Source: Macrotrachela quadricornifera (Eukaryota; Rotifera; Eurotatoria; Philodinida; Philodinidae). Taken from it: a DNA stretch of 64,000 bases. Location: NCBI GenBank assembly GCA_022393335.1, contig JAJEKB010001370.1:1-64000 (forward strand). The letters are read 5' to 3'. Both the position numbers and the translations under genes were made by a program. The notes below the pieces were generated by a model. The model was not told the DNA's origin. It searched no databases and saw nothing but the letters and a program-made list of their open reading frames with translations. Shown piece by piece: positions 35,502 through 47,900 of this stretch. The number at the start of each line of letters is the position of its first letter. The first letter of the stretch is position 1.

Positions 35502-36398
35502 TTATTGAAATTGAGAAGGCTTAAAATGGCCTAAATCTTTACGTAATTGTTCATTTTCATATTGAGCATGTTGAACATGGAATGTATTAATACCAGTTCG
35601 TTTAGGTTGATCTAAATCTGTAAAATGTGAAATCATTTTTCGATGTGCCCATGATTTATCTGGATATTTTGGATAACTCTATGAAAATAATAACATGGAC
35701 AAAATATGAATATAAACGTTAAGAATGAATTAATTTACTTTATCTGCATATTCCGAATGAGCAACAGTTTTCATTTCATATGGATATGGTGGTGGAAAAT
35801 CAGCATGATATGTTGATTCTAAATTTGCTTGTCCATGTTTAGAAGAATTTCGTGTTGGTAATACATTATGATTTAATTGTGGATCTGCTTGACTAAGTAA
35901 TCTTAAGAAAAAAAAAGAACGTATTCTAAATGATAAATAAATTTATTATTACAAACCCATCCAAAGCAGCATTGGCTACATTTATATTTGAACGATCTAT
36001 CATTTTTCGTGGATATTCCTGTTCGACATACCATGGTCGTTCACGAAATGGTTGTTCTTGTTGGTCTTTAGCTGTTGAATTAGGTAATGTTGTCTATATG
36101 ATTGAAAATAATTATCAAAGAAAAATATCTAATTCTGCATTATCTATGTACTTGCTCATCTGCAGCGATATGTTTATACGTTGAAATATGCATATTTCGA
36201 ACCGGAAGTGTATTTAAATCATTATCTTTTGGTTCTGCTTCACGTTTTTGATGCCTAAAATATAACTTTTACAATCCATTAATTATTAACTATGTGAGCA
36301 AACCAGATATTTGTTAATACAGCTCGACTATATTCCATAGGTACTTTTGATTTAAGGGTTACAGAACCCGGCATTTCACGGTATGGTGTATTAAACAT
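35502..36398 (-). CDS. CFAP95: Cilia- and flagella-associated protein 95 (C9orf135 family)
   Basis: Microtubule-inner protein of motile cilia; predicted 224 aa, close to the human length of about 229. Exons in coding order: 36398-36304, 36254-36152, 36093-35957, 35901-35739, 35678-35502; all phases agree. Family similarity is strongest in GSVTLKSKVPMEYSRAVLTN followed by IWHQKREAEPKD near the N-terminus, FPPPYPYEMK in the middle, and SHFTDLDQPKRTGINTFHVQ near the C-terminus, which match the human protein in order and spacing (comparison from memory). No signal or membrane segment is present. It is transcribed away from the dystrotelin-like gene; the two start codons are only 318 bp apart. Confidence 0.85.
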
Positions 36399-36716
36399 CG
36401 TTTTTGTTCTCACTTATTTTTTTAAAATGAAAATTAATTTATAATATCTCATTGATATTCCTTGAATATATCTCGTCTCTAAGCAATGACACTCTGCATC
36501 AGATGTCGCTAGAGAAAAAATAAATAAAACAACAATAAACAAAAAAATTTCATTTTTCCTTTAAACAAAAAAATTTTTTTTATAAAATGAATAATTTTTA
36601 TTTTATGTTATTATAATTAGCAATATATAAATCATATAAAATAAATAAATAAACAAATATGTATGACTGACTGATTGATAGATTATATTTAATCTCATAG
36701 TCAAAAAGAAGGAACG
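36399..36716. promoter_or_regulatory. Putative bidirectional promoter CFAP95 / dystrotelin-like
   Basis: 318 bp separate the divergent start codons, so both 5' UTRs and promoters must lie here unless upstream exons exist. The sequence is very AT-rich and no specific box is recognised. Confidence 0.5.
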
Positions 36717-39013
36717 ATGACAACAATAGAAAGTGTTACAGATGGGTAAAGAATTTTTTAATAAAAATCTTCATTTTAATTATATAATTTTAGTACAAAT
36801 GAAAAATTGTATGATACAATTATTCAAAAACTTGGTAATATCATATTTTATTCAATGAATTTCATATAATCATGATCACATTTTTTTAGAATCTTTATCA
36901 GCTATAAAATTTGCTGCTTATCGTGTTGCATGTGAACTACGTGTATTACAAAAATATTTAAAATGTAAGTTAAACCAAAAAGGATAAGAATTGATTTATA
37001 TGTTAATTGATTTGATAATTTTTTAGTAACTTATGTTGATTATAATATCCTTGTACGAGCATTTAATACTCATCAAATACAATTTGGTGTTGAAACAACA
37101 ACAATATCATTAGATGATGCAAAAAAAGTTTTAACAGCTATTTATCAATTAATATCATCCTATCATTTTAATGAATTGGGTATTGAGGAAACAGCTGAAA
37201 CATTTTTAACCTTTTTATGTGAAATTCTTAATGTGTAAATAGAATTTAATTTGATGAATTTACATTTCAATAATTAATTAATTTCTTTAGAAACTCAAAT
37301 GAAGATTTTGATCTGAATTCATTTAAAATAATTATTTTTGCATTATCAAATGCAAAATTACCAGAAAAATATCGATGTATGTAAAGAAATATAATTCAAA
37401 TTCTATCTGAAAAAAAAACAACAATTGTTTTTCTTCTTTAGGTTTTTTCCGACAAATAACTTCACCAAATGTAATTGCATCACAAGTGAAATTAACAGAA
37501 CTTTTTGAAATACTTTTAAAAGTAATAAAAAAATTTCTTATTTTTATTTTGAAATATTATATTTTTCATTTAGTTACCTAATCATTTTGATAATGTTGAT
37601 TCATTTCATAAAGATAATATAGCTGCTTGTGTTCAAAGTTGTCTTGATCATGTAACTATAAATAAATTTTTTTTTTATTCAAAAATATTCTACTAAAGAA
37701 ATGAAGATATGTTATTTTAAATTATATTCTTTTGTTTTAGACTCATGATGGAATTATTCGTGAAGATATATTTGTTAATTGGATGAGTCGTGAACCACAA
37801 ACATTAGTATGGTTACCTACATTACATCGTTTAATAGCAACTGAAACAGGTATATGTTTAATTATTTTATTTAAAAAAAAAACATGTTTCTTTTTTATTC
37901 TAGTTCGTCATGAAGCTCAATGTAATACTTGTAAAGCATATCCAGTTATAGGCATGCGGTAAGCAAAAACTGAATTTAAAACAAAACAAAATTATTTTAT
38001 TTTTTAAATAGTTATCGATGTCTACGATGTTTTAATTATGATCTTTGTCAAACATGTTTTTTTAAGGGTGATCATACAGAAAAACATGATGGAACTCATC
38101 CAATTGAAGAATATTGTAAACAAGTATGAATATAATGAATATCTTATAGATTAATAAGCTATATATGTATATATTAAATAGGTGACACCATTTGAAGATT
38201 TAAAAGCATTTTTTGAATTTGTTAAACTTAAAGTTAGTAAAAATGAATTGAAACGTAAAGAACGTTATCTTACAATTGAACGATCAAAATCATTGTAAAT
38301 TAATTTTATTATGAAAATAAAATATAATTTCTTTATTATTTATTTAAAATAGTTCTGATGTACCAAATCATAATTCAAATCAATTAATAACTAATGGTCA
38401 TCATTCATTAAATCGTCGAGAAGAAATTACTGATAAAGTATTCTTTTAAATTTATTTTTAAAAAATTTCTTTCTTTTTTTTATTTGAAGACTCAACTTCA
38501 AGATACAAGTCGTTTAATACCAAAAACTGCAACAAATGGAATATCTTCACATAGTGAACCAATAAAGACTAAAAAATTAAATTATATTAATATTGAACAA
38601 AAAAATAATTCTTCTCCTAAACAAAAACAATTACTTGAGGATGATGAAAATGATGATGATAATGCACCTATACTTATGCCTAAACAACATAAACCAATAA
38701 AAAAATCATCATTAATTAAACAACGTACAGAAGAATTAGTTCAATCTGAACATTATCAATTACCACCGAATGATAATATTAATGATGATGATGATGATGA
38801 TTATCGACCACCATTACCACCAAAACAACGTCATCAAAATAATACATCTCGTGCACTTGTTTATGATTTTATTGGTAATGAATTACAAGAATTACGTGCA
38901 ACTCTTGCTCAATTTGATGGAAAATCATCAAGTATGTTTATATTAAATAAAAAATTTATAAAATTTTCTTTAAATAATTATTTTATTTTTTGTTTATTTT
39001 AGCTGCTAAATGA
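36717..39013 (+). CDS. Dystrophin-family protein with EF-hand region and ZZ finger (dystrotelin/dystrobrevin-like)
   Basis: Predicted 507 aa. Exons: 36717-36745, 36794-36834, 36890-36964, 37027-37234, 37291-37376, 37442-37521, 37574-37651, 37741-37849, 37904-37958, 38012-38123, 38182-38294, 38353-38437, 38490-38931, 39003-39013; all phases agree. The N-terminal half is the EF-hand-like region of the dystrophin family ([20 protein letters not shown] ... [20 protein letters not shown] in general form). A ZZ zinc finger follows at about residues 235-285 ([20 protein letters not shown] ... [14 protein letters not shown]). The C-terminal 200 residues are polar and low-complexity with Asp runs, and lack the usual coiled coils for dystrophin binding. 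There are no spectrin repeats or WW domain. Length and lack of a long C-terminus fit dystrotelin or a reduced dystrobrevin better than dystrophin. Likely a membrane-associated scaffold protein (inference). Confidence 0.82.
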
Positions 39014-39448
39014 ATTTATATAAAATAAACAATTTTTGATTATGATACAGTATTATAGAATGTATATCAGTCGTTTGGAGGATTGTAGAATAAATAAAAC
39101 ACATAGTGTATCTTTTTTGTTTTTAAATAATTAGTCCTTTTGTTTTATTATATTGAATTTTTTTATACAATTGCAATGTGCATGTGTACGTGTGTGTATT
39201 GCTGTGAGTATCCTAGCAATTTTTTCATTGGAAATCATTTTGTACTATTACTTTTTCTGCTCTTTTCTTTTTTTTCTATGTATCGAGTTTTCTTCTTAAA
39301 TGATACGGGTCAGATAATGTGTGCTATATATCTTTAAAAAAAAACAGATTAATCTTTTTTTTTTTAAAGATAAAAAAAAACAATATTAATGTTATTGTTC
39401 TTCTCTTTTCATTCGTTAAAATATTCTGTTTTTTTTTTTGAATTGTAG
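39014..39448. other. Intergenic spacer before SPT4
   Basis: 435 nt between two genes on the same strand. It contains AATAAA signals near 39089 for the upstream gene and T/A-rich DNA. A TTGTAG acceptor directly precedes the SPT4 start codon at 39449. No gene is seen. Confidence 0.6.
39447..39448 (+). promoter_or_regulatory. Splice acceptor directly on the SPT4 start codon
   Basis: A T-run followed by TTGAATTGTAG sits immediately before ATG 39449. This fits a spliced-leader acceptor or a 5' UTR intron. Confidence 0.5.
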
Positions 39449-39808
39449 ATGACGGAAGATAGCCTTCGTATACCACATGATTTACGCAATTTACGTGCCT
39501 GTTTAGTATGTTCATTAATTAAAAGTGCTACCATGTTTGAAGAAGATGGTTGTGATAATTGTGATGATTTTATTTCGATGAAAGGCGATCGTGAACGTGT
39601 TTATAAATGTACATCAAGTAATTTTGAAGGAATGATTGCGTTAATGAGCCCGGAAGAATCCTGGGTTGCCAAATGGCAACGAATAGCAAAATTTGTTAAA
39701 GGAATGTATGCTGTTTCAGTTACTGGTACATTACCAAGACATATTCAACGTGAACTGGCTCAAAATGGTGTAACATATCGTAGTCGGGATGTTAGTTTAA
39801 AAACATAA
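39449..39808 (+). CDS. SUPT4H1: Transcription elongation factor SPT4 (DSIF small subunit)
   Basis: Small subunit of DSIF, which with SPT5 controls RNA polymerase II pausing and processivity. Single exon, 119 aa, against 117 in human. The four zinc-binding cysteines are visible (CLVC near residue 16-19 and CDNC near residue 33-36). The family signatures [31 protein letters not shown] and [12 protein letters not shown] are intact. The gene follows the dystrophin-family gene on the same strand and converges with the GPCR. A gene this conserved and this short is almost certainly functional. Confidence 0.97.
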   Translation: MTEDSLRIPHDLRNLRACLVCSLIKSATMFEEDGCDNCDDFISMKGDRERVYKCTSSNFEGMIALMSPEESWVAKWQRIAKFVKGMYAVSVTGTLPRHIQRELAQNGVTYRSRDVSLKT

Positions 39809-40171
39809 GAAATATAGAAGATTTCTTTTTTTCTTCTTCATGTAATTGTATGTTTGTTCATTGTTGGTTTGAATAAAAAAAAAGAACTTATTGATTCTAT
39901 TCCAGAAACAGAATATATATTAAGCAATTGATTGGACAATTATCATTCGCTTTTTTTAAAAAAATGGAAAAATGTGTTTTAACTATACTGTAATAATTTT
40001 ATAAGATAGGTATTGGAAAGAAAGAAAAAAAAATCGATAATTATTTCTGTGAATTTATTAGGAATGAAACTTTCACAGAGAATAAAATAACTTATACAAG
40101 TTCATTGATCATCATGAAGTCAATTCAATCTTGAGATTATTGTATTTCCGTAATCGAATAATTTCTTTAAA
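39809..40171. other. Shared 3' region of SPT4 and the GPCR
   Basis: 363 bp between convergent genes. AATAAA motifs occur on both strands (for example at about 39873-39878), consistent with back-to-back 3' UTRs. No gene is seen. Confidence 0.6.
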
Positions 40172-41116
40172 TTAATATTTAGGCAAGATGGCTGGTGGCA
40201 CTGGTTCAACACGATTTGATCTTAAACATCTTTTTAAAAGTTTCCATGTAGAATGCCACGCTTGTAAGAATCTAACATCAAGTGAAACTATCATTATTGG
40301 ATCAAGTGCTATACTGACACAACTAAGTATCTGCGCTATAACACCAATGAAACTATGTCTATAATAGAATGGAAACAATATAAGATAAGGTGACCATAAT
40401 AATAACCATGATGAATAGAATACACTTGATTGTATGACTATTTGTCGATGATATTTTAATCTAGCATCGATTATTTGTTGTGTTCGAATACCATCTGTAT
40501 TACGTACATGTTTGAGACTAAGTAAAAGAAAAATTAAAGTAAAAACCACTGGTATGATATAAGAAAATAAAAGAAATAAAATTTGAGTAGCTGTTGTAGT
40601 AAATAAAAGATCACATGCATCATTTGGTGGTCTATAGAGGACTAAAAGGCGCACTGTAATTGCAATAATATAACCTATAAGTGGTACAAGATAGATAAGA
40701 ATATGAGCAATAACGATTGCACGATTTTTCAACACGTAAACATTATAATTGTTAGCAATTTGTAGGTAACGACAGACATTTAATGCTAAAAGAATATAAC
40801 TTTGTAATAAGTTTAAATAATTGTCAAGTATAGCTTCACAATAACAAATAATAGTACGAACAAGATGAGGTATACATGCTGGCCACCATCGATAAGCATA
40901 AAGTAGAAAGAATCGAGTAAGTAAAAATAAATCAGTTATTAAAAAAGCATAGAGCCATTGCATGGAACGTTGTCGTACTGTTGGATATGCAATAAGATTA
41001 ATCCAGAAGAAAAAATGTAAGATTGCAGCGATAATACATATAACCAAAAGAGGTTTTACCGTATTAGCCGCTTCTTCAGACCATGTCATAGCTATACAAC
41101 TACTTTCGTTATTCAT
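40172..41116 (-). CDS. Orphan rhodopsin-like G protein-coupled receptor, intronless
   Basis: Single-exon frame of 314 aa with seven hydrophobic segments, so a plasma-membrane 7TM receptor. Segment 1 is about residues 18-43 (LLVICIIAAILHFFFWINLI). After segment 3 the DRY position reads VCRYLQI. Segment 6 has LLLWSPYLIL in place of the CWxP motif. Segment 7 has LDPIMIVSLD in place of NPxxY. The N-terminus is short with an N-glycosylation site (NNES), and the C-tail is basic. The ligand is unknown. Intronless, divergent class A receptors of this size are common lineage-specific families in small invertebrates. Every other long gene in this window except the membrane protein at 26804 has introns, so a retro-copied origin or family-wide intron loss is possible. 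Confidence 0.85.
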   Translation of the reverse strand: MNNESSCIAMTWSEEAANTVKPLLVICIIAAILHFFFWINLIAYPTVRQRSMQWLYAFLITDLFLLTRFFLLYAYRWWPACIPHLVRTIICYCEAILDNYLNLLQSYILLALNVCRYLQIANNYNVYVLKNRAIVIAHILIYLVPLIGYIIAITVRLLVLYRPPNDACDLLFTTTATQILFLLFSYIIPVVFTLIFLLLSLKHVRNTDGIRTQQIIDARLKYHRQIVIQSSVFYSSWLLLWSPYLILFPFYYRHSFIGVIAQILSCVSIALDPIMIVSLDVRFLQAWHSTWKLLKRCLRSNRVEPVPPAILPKY

Positions 41117-44100
41117 CTTTTTGATATAATGTGCATCTAAAATTTATGATGATACTGCTTTCAAACGTCCTACATTTTTATTGAATGAAGCGTTGCTTTG
41201 ATTGTTGATTAATGCAAAAAAAATTATAGGCTATAATGCATCTATGTTAGAAAGTCATTGTCCCATGTTTTTTTTNNNNNNNNNNAAACGTCAATAAGAG
41301 TATGTGTCATAGTTATATATTATATACTACAGACGACATCATCAATTGTAAGGAAAAGAAAAAAAAAAATAATCATTTCGCAATATAACATTATTGAGAA
41401 CAATAAAAAATAATATAAGATAGAATAATAATTATCAAGAAGATATTAATTTGTTATTATTTTGTCTAATTTTGATTCAAAACCTTGAAAATAAATATAA
41501 CCATCTGGATTGTTGAAAAAAATAAATAAAAGAAAGGTGAGTTTTTGTTTTTTTTAACAGCATATGCTGCGTACCTAACATATTGTTTTTTAAATACCAT
41601 AATTCTTTTGCACTTACAGATCAATAAAAAGAATGCATGGATGATGAAATGCCAACTACACGTCAATGCGTCTAGTAGACGTGCTGAGAATCATTATGTA
41701 GAAGAAAAAAACAAACTAAACATGTAAATACCTCGATATACTGAAAAATCTGTACTAATTTAAGAGTCAAAATGAATACATGATGATGCTTTCCCTCGAT
41801 TACCACTGTCAAAGTACAGGAGTGTATTTTCTTATCTATGGTAAGGCGAGTACTTTTTTTTTCATGATATAAAGAAAAAAAAACTTTTCCCACTTGAAAC
41901 ATGCCATGTCGAGTGACATGTTCTATCTGATGAATAGCAGATGACCGACAATTGACCCATGTATAGAATTTTTTTTTTTGCTTTAAAGCAAATCTTCCCT
42001 TCTTTCCAATTCTTTTCTAGAGTAATCTGGACGATTGAGGACAGAAACGATTACGATGGCAAGTAATAGACGATGTCGTGGTACTAATGAGTATGCTACT
42101 GTAATACGAATGAGATATATAAATATATATATTCCTTTTTTTTTTCCTTCTTTCCAACACATCTACTACGGCAATCCATTTATTTGATAGCAATATAGAA
42201 AATATTTATTGTAGCTAAGCAATATGTGTTTTTTAAGTAATTGCTCTACACATTTCTCTTGAAGTGCCCATGCATACGTCTCAAGCATTCGTTCGTTTGC
42301 TTGCTTGTGCATTTATTATTGTATGAATGTGTGCATTTGTCTCGACTACGATACGATTTGAAAAGTAACAACCGTTGATGATGATGATGATGAAGAAGAA
42401 GTAGGAAAAGAAGAGCAACGTGCGCTTTTGCGAGCCTATTTTACGCTGTTCGCTCAGTGCGTCGTTTTTGATTAACTTATTTCTCCTTCACTTCTTCTTC
42501 GTCTACTTGTTCACTACCAACGACATATTCTCCATTTTATGCTTTATCATTATTCACAGGTACGTCACTAAATATCACCTATACATAATGCATCTTATGA
42601 CATAAGTATGCAATAAAAAGCATTTGGTTCGATAGAAAAAATAAGATTATATCTTACTATAAAATCTGACTAGTTTATATACATACAGCATTGTCTAAAT
42701 GATAGTTTTATCAATATATATAGTAAAAAAGGTAGATAAAAGTATTAATAAATTGAAAAAAAGGAAGAGTTATATATAGATACATGTGTCTATAAGTCAC
42801 GTCGTTACTACTTCTAATGATAAGCAATGTTATTTTTCTCTTAAAGGACAATTTATGAGACAATCAAACAGATGTAAAAAAAAAAAGACAACAAAAAACT
42901 TAAGATATATTATCTATTTTTTTTACTTTTTTGTATCATGAGTAATAAAGAAAGTATGGAGTATTACTGATGACGCATTGAGATTTTTTTTATCGGATTA
43001 TGATCTATTATATTTCGAGATTTATATTAATTGCTGTTATTTTTAATTATCTTCTAATACAAACGACCTACGATAATAGTTGATTTCCTAATCTATTCAC
43101 GTAAACAATTTGATATTTGAGACAAAAGGCAAGAAGAAAAAAAATTATTAATTCTATCTTATTATAGATATTAATGCATAAGCAGAACATATCGAGCCAT
43201 GAAGGTCATATTCATCGTAATATATTAAGAAAGAGGTTATTGATTATGTAAAACAAATGTGTTCTCATGTTTTCTTCGACTTTTAACCGTTAAAGAAATG
43301 TCATTGAACTGCTAATGTATTGCCAGTGGCTATTTCTTTGTAAAACCCATATGTTAAATTAAATTGTAGTTGCTATCGATCGATGTATGGAGGCGAAAAT
43401 GTATGCGTGTAAAAGGAAGCATACAATAGTCATTTGTTCATTTCTAAGCAGCTCGTAATGAATGACTAGAGAAAGAAAAGCGTAGGCGCATGTGATAGCA
43501 ACTTGTCGCTAAAAGAACTAATAAAAAAGAAGGACGGAGAGGAATGTGAGTATGCAAGAACATTGACGTCAGCTGTTGTTTTCGATTTATTCTAACTCCA
43601 ATTACGGTTCGAAATCGATAGAAAGCAAGGTCATAGAAAAAGAAGAACGGAAGGAGCATAAGTAATTCATTTTCTTTGTATTCCTGCTAGATAGAATTTT
43701 ATCTCAAGAGACATGGGAAAAGCAACACTCTATATTGAATATATGAACGTTATATGGCGGCCTCTCTAAAATACTCTATCCAATTGGGTAGTTCTATTTT
43801 ATTTCCTCTAGCTATTTTAGCTCTAGTCTTAGGTTGATGTTGATTGATTAAAAGCATTTTGTTGTTGTTTACTATTTTTATGATTTATTCCTATGAATAA
43901 AGAGCAAATGTCATGAGACAAAAGAAAATGTTTGTACTTTATACTTATATTAATCTAGAGTGCATTTGTAGAAAACGAAAAGTAAGAAGACAAGGATTGA
44001 ATACATACATTTAAGGTAGACCTTTTTCTTCTTACATTACGTTTACATTAATTTTTTTTCTTTCTTTATGTCCTTGAGTACATCTATCACCATGACGTCA

Positions 44101-44951
44101 TGATTATTCGATCCGTAAGGAAGTATGTAAGAAAAAGAAAATCAAATCAAAAAAAAAAAGAAAAAAAAAACTTGAGTAACTAAAGCAGATTGTTGATATT
44201 TATCTAAACGCACGAACTTTTTTCAAAGTTGTATGAGAAATTATTTACATAAAACTAGTCAATTCTACTTAAAAAATAATAAAAAAAGTAAGAGAAAAAA
44301 ATGAGTTTTTTCTTTCTTTTTCCTGTCAGAAAGAAGAAAAAAAATTCTACGTCCGTATTCTTTTCCTTTCCAACATTTTTCCTATATTCATTAACGAGTC
44401 TACTACAGACACGTTTTTGTATGCTGTCTGTCTGTCTTTTTATTATTATTTTTTTCTCACTTACTTTTAGATTCCATTTCGAACAAAACATCAGCAAACA
44501 AATAACAATATATTTTTCTCTTGTTCAACATACTTGAAAATATTTCTTGTGTCAATTATTTTTTTTTTCTCAAAGAAAAATCGACACACCCACTGATTTT
44601 ATTCATTCAATGTAATGGAATATAAACTATCGACAATTTTTATTGATAATATACAAAAATTTATTCATTTTATTATCAATATTATAAACGAGAATAAATT
44701 TAATTATTATTATTATTATTATTTAAATTTTATTAACAAAAAAACTTTATCTATTTGTCAAATAATTTGACAAGAATATTTTTCATATATATTTAACAAT
44801 TAAATACGAAGAATTATTACTTATCTTTGTAGATACGACATATATTATTTATTTATTTACTGTGTGATTATGAGGATTTTTCTTTGGTTTATCAAAGAAT
44901 ATTTTTAGTCAGATTATCGTTTTCTCATATTTTTTGTCTGAAGTTTTTTCC
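41117..44951. other. Non-coding region between the GPCR and WNK, including a sequence gap
   Basis: No coding region with a recognisable domain or rotifer-like codon use is seen on either strand. The region has poly(A/T) tracts, a GATGATGAAGAA-type run near 42378-42400 and a TTATTA run near 44706. It probably contains the promoters of both flanking genes. Confidence 0.5.
41276..41285. other. Assembly gap (10 N)
   Basis: Ten N characters follow a poly(T) tract. The true length of missing sequence is unknown. Confidence 1.
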
Positions 44952-47900
44952 ATGTCGACTACAACATCATCAATACGTAATATTAAATCAAGATTATTGG
45001 AGAGTACTAGTATAACTAATATGACAACAAATGGAAATGAAGGAAAAACGAATAGAATTTATTTTAAAAAACCATCAAGTGCAACAAATATTCCACAAAA
45101 TTATTCATCAACAAGCTGTTTTAACAGTCATTTGAAAAAACGCACAGTACTATCAAATAGTTTGCATCAAAATAAATCTACAAAAACAACTTCAATTGAT
45201 GAAAAAACTCATTATTATCATCAACATAATAGATATCATTCTACTAAACAATCATTAAATAATGTATCTCATTCTCCATCACCACCAATTGTTTTTCATG
45301 CTATTGCACCAGCTCCATCATCAAATGAAATTCATGATTTAACAAAAGAAACTATTAATGAACAAAAGGTAACTTTTTAGCATATTTTATAAGACTAAAT
45401 GTTTTATATTATTAAAATCATATAAAAAGAAAAGATTCAAGTTCCTTGAAACATTTAAGAAAACATTGAAAAACCTTCTTTTGTCACATCTCACATGTGT
45501 AAATGTCTATTAACATATTTCCTTTTATACTTCAAAAGAAAACGTCAAATAATTTATTTCAATCCTATATACTTCATCTCAGAAATTATTGTTTCCTTTA
45601 TAATATAAATAGAAACCGGTATTATTATTTTTAATTAATAGTAAAGAAAAAAGATATTTCAATGGATTATTTTATTTTAGTCCAATGATCAACCTATGTC
45701 AGACTCAAGTCGTCGTATAGCAAATGTTCTTGCTCATAGTAGAATAAAAACTATGTCAAATATGGTATCAAGTTGTTCAGATGAAGAAGGTGAATCAAGT
45801 TTACATCGTTCACATAATCAATCATCATCGATTGATACAGATGCTGATGAATCAGATCATGAAATTAATAATAATACGAATAATAATAATAATATCAAAC
45901 AAATAATAAAACCTCGTCGATTACAAAAAACACGAAAAACAAGTTTTCCATCAATTAATAATAATAATAACAACAATAATAATAATAATAATAATAATAA
46001 TAATCATAATCATACACCACCAATATCAAGAACAAATATACGAAAGGATGATCAACAACACCGATCAAGTTCAAATGATGATGATAGTAAGGATAAACAT
46101 AATATTAATGATGAGATTATTCTTAATAATAGACGATTAAAAACATTTTCATTAAAAAAACGTGATCATTTAACAACAACAACAACTACAGATGATGATA
46201 CAATAAAACGTCATCGTTATCATCCATTAGATAATCTTGAAATTAATGGAAAAAATTTTTCACTAGAATCAACTAGTTCATCATCAATACCAACAGTTCC
46301 TATACCAATAAATCAAGGTCCAGTACGAAAAACTAATCGTTTTCAAGTTAAATCAATACGTAAATCTCAACAACAACAAATTTTATTAGTTAATGCAGCT
46401 GCAGCTAAATCATCAAATGATGATGACTGTTCAGTACCAAATCAACGAACAAAATTTGCATTAAAACCATCATTAATTGAACGTAAACATACAAATACAC
46501 CAACAACTGATGGAGAAAATTCAACAACAAATACTGATAATATTGTTAATGGTGCTGTTTCAGCTCTTAAAACCGTTGAAAATGGTGATGGTATACATCA
46601 TCGTGTACGTTTTCATGTAACACAGCATAAAAAACATGAATCAGCTGCTGAAGAAGAAAAATTACCTGCTCCAACAATTTCATTACCAACACCAGCCCCA
46701 CCTTCATCCGCAGCTTCTGCACAAGGAGAGGTTAGTTAATAAATTTTACTAGGAAATTTTCAAATTTTTTTAAAACCAAACAAATGAATTTTTGTAAACC
46801 TGGGAAAAAATAGTTTAACAATATAGTACAGTAACTATTTGACGATGCCAACTGATTATTTCTTATATTCCATAAAACAACATACTGAATTTATTATGAA
46901 GCAGTTTTCGAAATATTAATAGTCAAAGCACGTCGTTTCTTCATATATATATATATAACTTTTGTTTTGATCGATTGGAAACTTTAAGATTTATGTTGCC
47001 TATTTTTCTGTTGATTAAACAACATATTACACAGCGGATACTAACAAAAAATTAATTAAATCAAACAAATTATCATTCTCATTCCCACTGAAAAAAGCTA
47101 TTTAATATAACTAACAAATATTGTAATATTATTTTGTTTTTCTAGGATGAAGAAGAAGAAGCAGTAGCGAAAAGTCCTGATAATCGTTTTATTAAATATG
47201 CAAAAGAAATTGGACGTGGTGCATTTAAAACTGTTTATCGTGGTTTAGATACAGAAACAAGCGTTGCTGTAGCTTGGTGTGAATTACAAGTATAAAAATT
47301 TAAAAAAAAATTCTTTCTTTTATTTTTCTTCAATAATCTTATTTTTTTTTCTAGGATTTTGCACAATTTGATAAACATGAACGTGCTCGTTTTAAAGAAG
47401 AAGCTGAAATGTTAAAAAAACTTCAACATCAAAATATCGTACGTTTTTATGATTTCTGGGAAGAAACAAATCCACGAACAAATAAAAAAGTTATTATTCT
47501 TGTTACTGAATTAATGACATCTGGTTCATTAAAAGGGTAAATTACAAAAAATGATTTTAATTAATTTAATATTTTCTGTTTTTTTTTCAAATGTTTTTAT
47601 AGATATATTCGTAATTTTAAAGGACAAAAAGAAGAGAAACGTATTAATGTTATGAAAAAATGGTGTCGTCAGATTCTCAAAGGTCTTGCTTATTTACATA
47701 GTCGTAATCCACCTGTTATCCATCGTGATTTAAAATGTGACAATGTTTTCATATCGAGTACAACTGGTTGTGTTAAAATAGGTGATCTTGGTTTAGCAAC
47801 ATTTAAAACGCAAACATTTGCAAAAAGTATGCGTGGTACAATGGAATTTATGGCACCTGAAATGTTTGATGAAAAATATGATGAACTAGTTGATATATAT

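Noticed and set aside
46000..46010. Trinucleotide and dinucleotide runs considered as CRISPR-like repeats
   Set aside because: They are simple microsatellites without unique spacers; this is animal nuclear DNA.
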